Made by a program: the position numbers and the translations under genes. The notes beneath the pieces are model-generated. The model was given only the letters and a program-made list of their open reading frames with translations. It was not told the DNA's origin and did no database searches. From positions 1-24,310 of the forward strand of contig JBBSME010000037.1 in the NCBI GenBank assembly GCA_038233335.1: DNA of 24,310 nucleotides, read 5' to 3'. This document shows, piece by piece, positions 21,711 to 24,310 of the stretch. The DNA comes from Iamia sp038233335 (GTDB taxonomy: Bacteria; Actinomycetota; Acidimicrobiia; Acidimicrobiales; Iamiaceae). Each line of letters begins with the position of its first letter. The stretch's first letter is position 1.

Positions 21711-21729
21711 CTACGACGCGGTGTCGTAC
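21711..21729. promoter_or_regulatory. Dyad operator 2 in the lgt / DUF2752 gap
   Basis: CTACGAC-N5-GTCGTAC repeats operator 1 with one mismatch in the last base. Centre-to-centre distance is 53 bases, about five helical turns. It overlaps the -10 box of the DUF2752 gene. Confidence 0.62.
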
Positions 21730-21732
21730 GAT
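21727..21732 (+). promoter_or_regulatory. -10 box of the DUF2752-cupredoxin-rhodanese operon (leaderless)
   Basis: TACGAT lies seven bases before GTG 21740, a leaderless arrangement, and shares three bases with dyad 2. Confidence 0.5.
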
Positions 21733-21739
21733 CGGTCAG

Positions 21740-22189
21740 GTGGCAGTGATCGAGAGCGCAACCGCCGGCGGAGCGAGCGTCGTGAAGGTCGAGTCGAGAG
21801 ACAACGCGCCGTGGCTGATCGCACTGGCCGGCCTGGCAGTGATCGGCGCTCTGTGGCTCCGGGTGGCGGGGCTGCCCGGGGCCGACCTGCACGGTCCGCT
21901 CCACGAGGTCGGGATCATGGCACCGACGTGTGGGGGCACCCGGGCGACCTACCTCCTGGTGCGGGGCGACCTCCTGGGCGCCTGGTCCTGGAACCCGCTG
22001 GCCCCCCTCCTCGCCATCGGGTTCGTGGCCGTGGTGACCAGGTTCGTCCTCGGACGCCTCTCCGGCCGGTGGCTGAACATCCGCCTGCCCCGGCGGGTCT
22101 GGGTCGGCGCCCTCGCGGTCGCCTTCGCGGTCTTGGAGATCAACCAGCAGATCCAGGCTGATCGTCTCATCAACGTCATCCCCACCTGA
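21740..22189 (+). CDS. DUF2752 membrane protein
   Basis: A 149-residue membrane protein with about three helices. The DUF2752 core is visible: GIMAPTCGGTRATYLLVRGDL followed by WSWNPLAPLLAIGF (family: CPTCGxTRAxxxLLRGD...NPL). It opens with an Ala/Ser/Val-rich soluble stretch. Function is not established for this domain. GTG 21740 is chosen because of the TACGAT box seven bases upstream; GTG 21746 is an alternative. It heads an operon with the cupredoxin and rhodanese lipoproteins. Its last 50 residues are repeated, decayed, at 9605-9756. The C-terminus IQADRLINVIPT is shared by both copies. Confidence 0.8.
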   Translation: MAVIESATAGGASVVKVESRDNAPWLIALAGLAVIGALWLRVAGLPGADLHGPLHEVGIMAPTCGGTRATYLLVRGDLLGAWSWNPLAPLLAIGFVAVVTRFVLGRLSGRWLNIRLPRRVWVGALAVAFAVLEINQQIQADRLINVIPT

Positions 22190-22199
22190 CCCTGGGTCA
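22187..22199. promoter_or_regulatory. TGACCC-T-GGGTCA palindrome at the DUF2752 stop
   Basis: A perfect six-base dyad with a one-base centre begins at the DUF2752 stop codon and lies 23 bases before the cupredoxin GTG. It is missing at the matching place in the other module copy (after 9756). It may be an operator or a small RNA hairpin. Confidence 0.3.
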
Positions 22200-22221
22200 G
22201 ATCTTCAACCAGGAAGTACCC

Positions 22222-22674
22222 GTGTCTCTCCCTCCCCGCATCCTGCCCCTCGTCCTCGCCGGGTTGCTCGTCACCGCCACCGCGTGCGGCTCCGACGAGC
22301 CCAACGCCGCACCGGCAAACGGCTCTGAGCGTACGGTCGAGGTTCGGATGGTCGACATCGCCTACGAACCCACAGTTGTCGAGGCGACGGCCGGGGAGAC
22401 CGTCCGCTTCGTCTTCACCAACGAGGGAGCCGTCGTCCACGATGCCTTCATCGGCGACGAGGCGGCCCAGGCCGATCATGAGTCGGAGATGCGGAGCATG
22501 GACGACATGGACGCCGGTGAGATGGACCACACCGATGGCGACGGCATCACCGTCCCACCCGGTGAGACGGCCGAGCTCACCTACACCTTCGCCGATGCCG
22601 GACCGCTCCTCATCGGGTGCCACGAGCGCGGCCACTACGAAGGCGCCATGGTCATCGACCTGGAGGTCACGTGA
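22222..22674 (+). CDS. Cupredoxin-domain lipoprotein (type 1 copper), copy 2
   Basis: A 150-residue exported copper protein, paralogous to the one at 9784. The signal RILPLVLAGLLVTATAC ends at lipidated C22. The type 1 site is H73, C133, H138 and M143 in GCHERGHYEGAM. The Met/Asp/His-rich insert (RSMDDMDAGEMDHTDG) is two residues longer than in copy 1. GTG 22222 follows AGGAAG at 22211-22216. The stop overlaps the start of the rhodanese lipoprotein (GTGA), so the two are coupled. Probably moves electrons or buffers copper at the outer membrane face; direct partners are unknown. Confidence 0.9.
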   Translation: MSLPPRILPLVLAGLLVTATACGSDEPNAAPANGSERTVEVRMVDIAYEPTVVEATAGETVRFVFTNEGAVVHDAFIGDEAAQADHESEMRSMDDMDAGEMDHTDGDGITVPPGETAELTYTFADAGPLLIGCHERGHYEGAMVIDLEVT

Positions 22675-23135
22675 AGCTGCGCCTCGGGCTGGGAGCGATG
22701 GTGGGGATTGTCGTCCTGCTGAGCGCGGCGTGCGGCTCCGGTGCCGACGACGCCAAGGTCGGGACGGCCGAGGCCCCTCCGGTCTCGTCGGCATCGACCG
22801 GCCGCCGCGCGCTGCTGACGCCGATGGAGTTCGCGGAGAACCTCGAGGTGGCGCCGAACGTTCCGGTCGTGAACGTCCACACCCCCTACGAAGGCCACAT
22901 CGACGGAACCGACCACTTCGTCCCCTTCGACCAGATCGCCGACTGGGAAGGGCTCCCAGAGGACCGCTCGGCCCCCATCGTGCTCTACTGCAGATCGGGG
23001 AACATGTCTGCCCAGGCGGCACAGACTCTGGAGGCGATGGGCTACGAGCGCGTGGTCGATCTCAAGGGTGGGATGAACGCGTGGACCGAAGCCGGCTTCG
23101 AGCTGCTCACCGAACCGCCAGCATCGGAGGGTTGA
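22671..23135 (+). CDS. Rhodanese-domain lipoprotein
   Basis: A 154-residue exported protein. The N-terminus MVGIVVLLSAAC gives a lipobox with C21. A single rhodanese domain (about residues 45-150) has VVNVHTPYEGHIDGTDHFVP (family: DVRxxxEYxxGHI, with Asp changed to Asn) and the active loop YCRSGNMSAQAA with C107. The GG-MNAW ending is typical. A free catalytic cysteine points to sulfur transfer or thiol chemistry outside the cytoplasm. GTG 22671 overlaps the cupredoxin stop, so copper carrier and rhodanese are made together, suggesting sulfur-linked copper chemistry (inference). It ends the operon. Confidence 0.88.
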   Translation: MKLRLGLGAMVGIVVLLSAACGSGADDAKVGTAEAPPVSSASTGRRALLTPMEFAENLEVAPNVPVVNVHTPYEGHIDGTDHFVPFDQIADWEGLPEDRSAPIVLYCRSGNMSAQAAQTLEAMGYERVVDLKGGMNAWTEAGFELLTEPPASEG

Positions 23136-23378
23136 CCGGACCTTCTGACGCCGTGGCCCGTGTGGAAAGGGTGAAGGTCGACGGCGACGTCACGGAGTGG
23201 ACCAAGGACTCCATGTCTTGGAAGCGATGAAGGCCATGGTCGACCGGTGCCGGAGCGGTCGGCCGGGCGCATCGGTGCGCGACTTCCTGGTGCACGGCGA
23301 AGCGCCGGTCGGCGTCGACGGGTTCGGCGCTCGGCTGGTGGCTCCACGCCCGCACGAGGAGTGCGAGGATGTCCAGCG

Positions 23379-24310
23379 ATGTCCGCTCTGTCGACTCACT
23401 CCCGTCCGACGGCGGCGTTCGAGAGCGCCAGGCTGACCTACAGCGATGCTCCGGTCGACCTGTACAACTCTGGTGTCAACCAGCTCCTCAGCGTTGCCGC
23501 AGCGCGGGGCTACTCGCTGTACCACTTCTGCATGGCCGACCTCTATCGGGAGGTTCGCCAGCCCTGGGTCCATGCCACTGTCCTGGAGCTCGATCCGGAC
23601 TGGTCGGGTGAAGCCCCAAAAGCATGGCAGCACCTGCGTCCGATCGGCAGCCTGAACATGGCTCTCGATGCTGTCGACGTCTGCTTCGTACGCGGTGATG
23701 ACATCCGGCGCGAGGACACCCCGAACCTCGACATCCTCCGCCAGGCCGATGCGATCGGCACGGTCGTCGAGTCGGTTGATGCGACCCTCTCCACCTGCGA
23801 CAAGTTCCAGGTCATCGAGCGGTGTCCCGGTGTCCCACAGCCCATCACCTACGCCACCAGCGACCTAGCGTCGACGTTGGCGGCAGTTGGTCGTCTGCCC
23901 GACCACGATGGCTGGATCGTGATCAAGGATCGCTACGGGTTCGGCTGCGGCGCCCAGGTCCACCGACTCCACGTCGACGCACCGGGTCTCGATCACACGC
24001 TGCACGAGTACCTCCTCGTCTATGGCGACCTCCTGGTCCAGGAGTTCCGCCCGGAGGTGTCCGTGGGCGATCTGGTGGTGACGTTCTTCGAGGACGAGTT
24101 GCTCGGCGCGATGCGACGGATTCCCGCCGAGGGGGAGTGGAAGAGCAACGCGAGCCTGGGCGCAACCCACGTCGCTCACGAGCTGAGCCCGGAACAGGCA
24201 GAGATCGCGTGGACGGTGCGACGGGCGTTTCCCGAGTGCCGCCTGGCCTCGGTCGACCTCCTCACGTCGGGCCGGGTGTTGGAGATCAACGCGTTCCCGG
24301 GGGGCGAGGG
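23379..24310 (+). CDS. ATP-grasp ligase-like enzyme, partial (runs off the window)
   Basis: The first 310 codons of an ATP-grasp protein related to glutathione synthetase/RimK. An N-terminal segment (about residues 15-120) with DVCFVRGDDIRREDTP leads to the ATP-grasp domain: ATLSTCDKFQVIERC, the phosphate loop region WIVIKDRYGFGCGAQVHRL, the hinge LLVQEFRPEV, and the metal/phosphate end RVLEINAFPGGEG (family: EINxFxPGG). It would ligate an acid to an amine using ATP; the substrate cannot be told. ATG 23379 is the first in-frame ATG and has GAGGA about ten bases upstream. It follows the rhodanese operon after a 243-base gap with no supported gene. Confidence 0.8.
   Translation, partial: MSALSTHSRPTAAFESARLTYSDAPVDLYNSGVNQLLSVAAARGYSLYHFCMADLYREVRQPWVHATVLELDPDWSGEAPKAWQHLRPIGSLNMALDAVDVCFVRGDDIRREDTPNLDILRQADAIGTVVESVDATLSTCDKFQVIERCPGVPQPITYATSDLASTLAAVGRLPDHDGWIVIKDRYGFGCGAQVHRLHVDAPGLDHTLHEYLLVYGDLLVQEFRPEVSVGDLVVTFFEDELLGAMRRIPAEGEWKSNASLGATHVAHELSPEQAEIAWTVRRAFPECRLASVDLLTSGRVLEINAFPGGE

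Noticed and set aside
23227..23436. 69-codon frame with CPLC before the ATP-grasp gene
   Set aside because: No ribosome site, Arg-rich end, and it overlaps the ATP-grasp start in another frame. A real small protein cannot be excluded but support is too thin.
1..24310. tRNA, rRNA, CRISPR arrays and insertion sequences
   Set aside because: Read for tRNA T-loop motifs, regularly spaced repeats and transposase motifs; none was convincing.

Overview
The window is very GC-rich DNA. It has many GTG starts, stop/start overlaps of the GTGA and ATGA type, and several start codons that sit 6-7 bases after a TANNNT box with no ribosome binding site (apparent leaderless transcripts). This points to a high-GC actinobacterium, possibly Acidimicrobiia; the class is inference from gene content and style. 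No rRNA, tRNA, CRISPR array or intact insertion sequence was seen.

Layout. (1) 1-1287: copper homeostasis. Genes for a copper P-type ATPase (cut by the window edge), a 57-residue small protein and a CopZ-like chaperone run leftward, divergent from csoR, with two CsoR-type operators between them. (2) 1376-9604: a rightward, mostly overlapping operon for a Complex I-like membrane complex: NuoA, a NuoB/NuoD-like fusion, NuoH, J, K, L, M and N. NuoC, E, F, G and I are absent. The B/D-like protein lacks the cluster N2 cysteines and the quinone-site histidines. (3) 9605-18200: a scarred accessory zone holding a truncated DUF2752 gene, a cupredoxin lipoprotein, a frameshifted formate/nitrite-transporter fragment, a pyruvate-oxidase-like gene without its C-terminal domain, a CLC chloride transporter, an HTH antitoxin-like gene, a DUF457-type membrane protein operon, an ArsR plus cation-efflux pair, and oppositely oriented remnants of a P-type ATPase tail and other genes. 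(4) 18198-20229: a MerR regulator divergent from a 49-residue Cys-rich protein, then a BlaI-type repressor with its M56 membrane protease. (5) 20384-23135: lgt with a small membrane protein, divergent from a DUF2752 / cupredoxin lipoprotein / rhodanese lipoprotein operon, with a dyad over each apparent -10 box. (6) 23379-end: a partial ATP-grasp enzyme.

How the parts may work together. The flanks look like a metal-stress and copper-handling region (CopA/CopZ/CsoR, ArsR/CDF, MerR/Cys-rich protein, BlaI/M56, two cupredoxin lipoproteins, a rhodanese). The Complex I-like operon keeps the membrane arm but appears to have lost electron input and much of the quinone site, and its NuoN-like subunit has lost the usual Glu/Lys channel pair. 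It is the best candidate here for an undescribed system. A DUF2752-cupredoxin module occurs twice: a decayed copy directly behind nuoN and an intact copy behind the dyad promoter.
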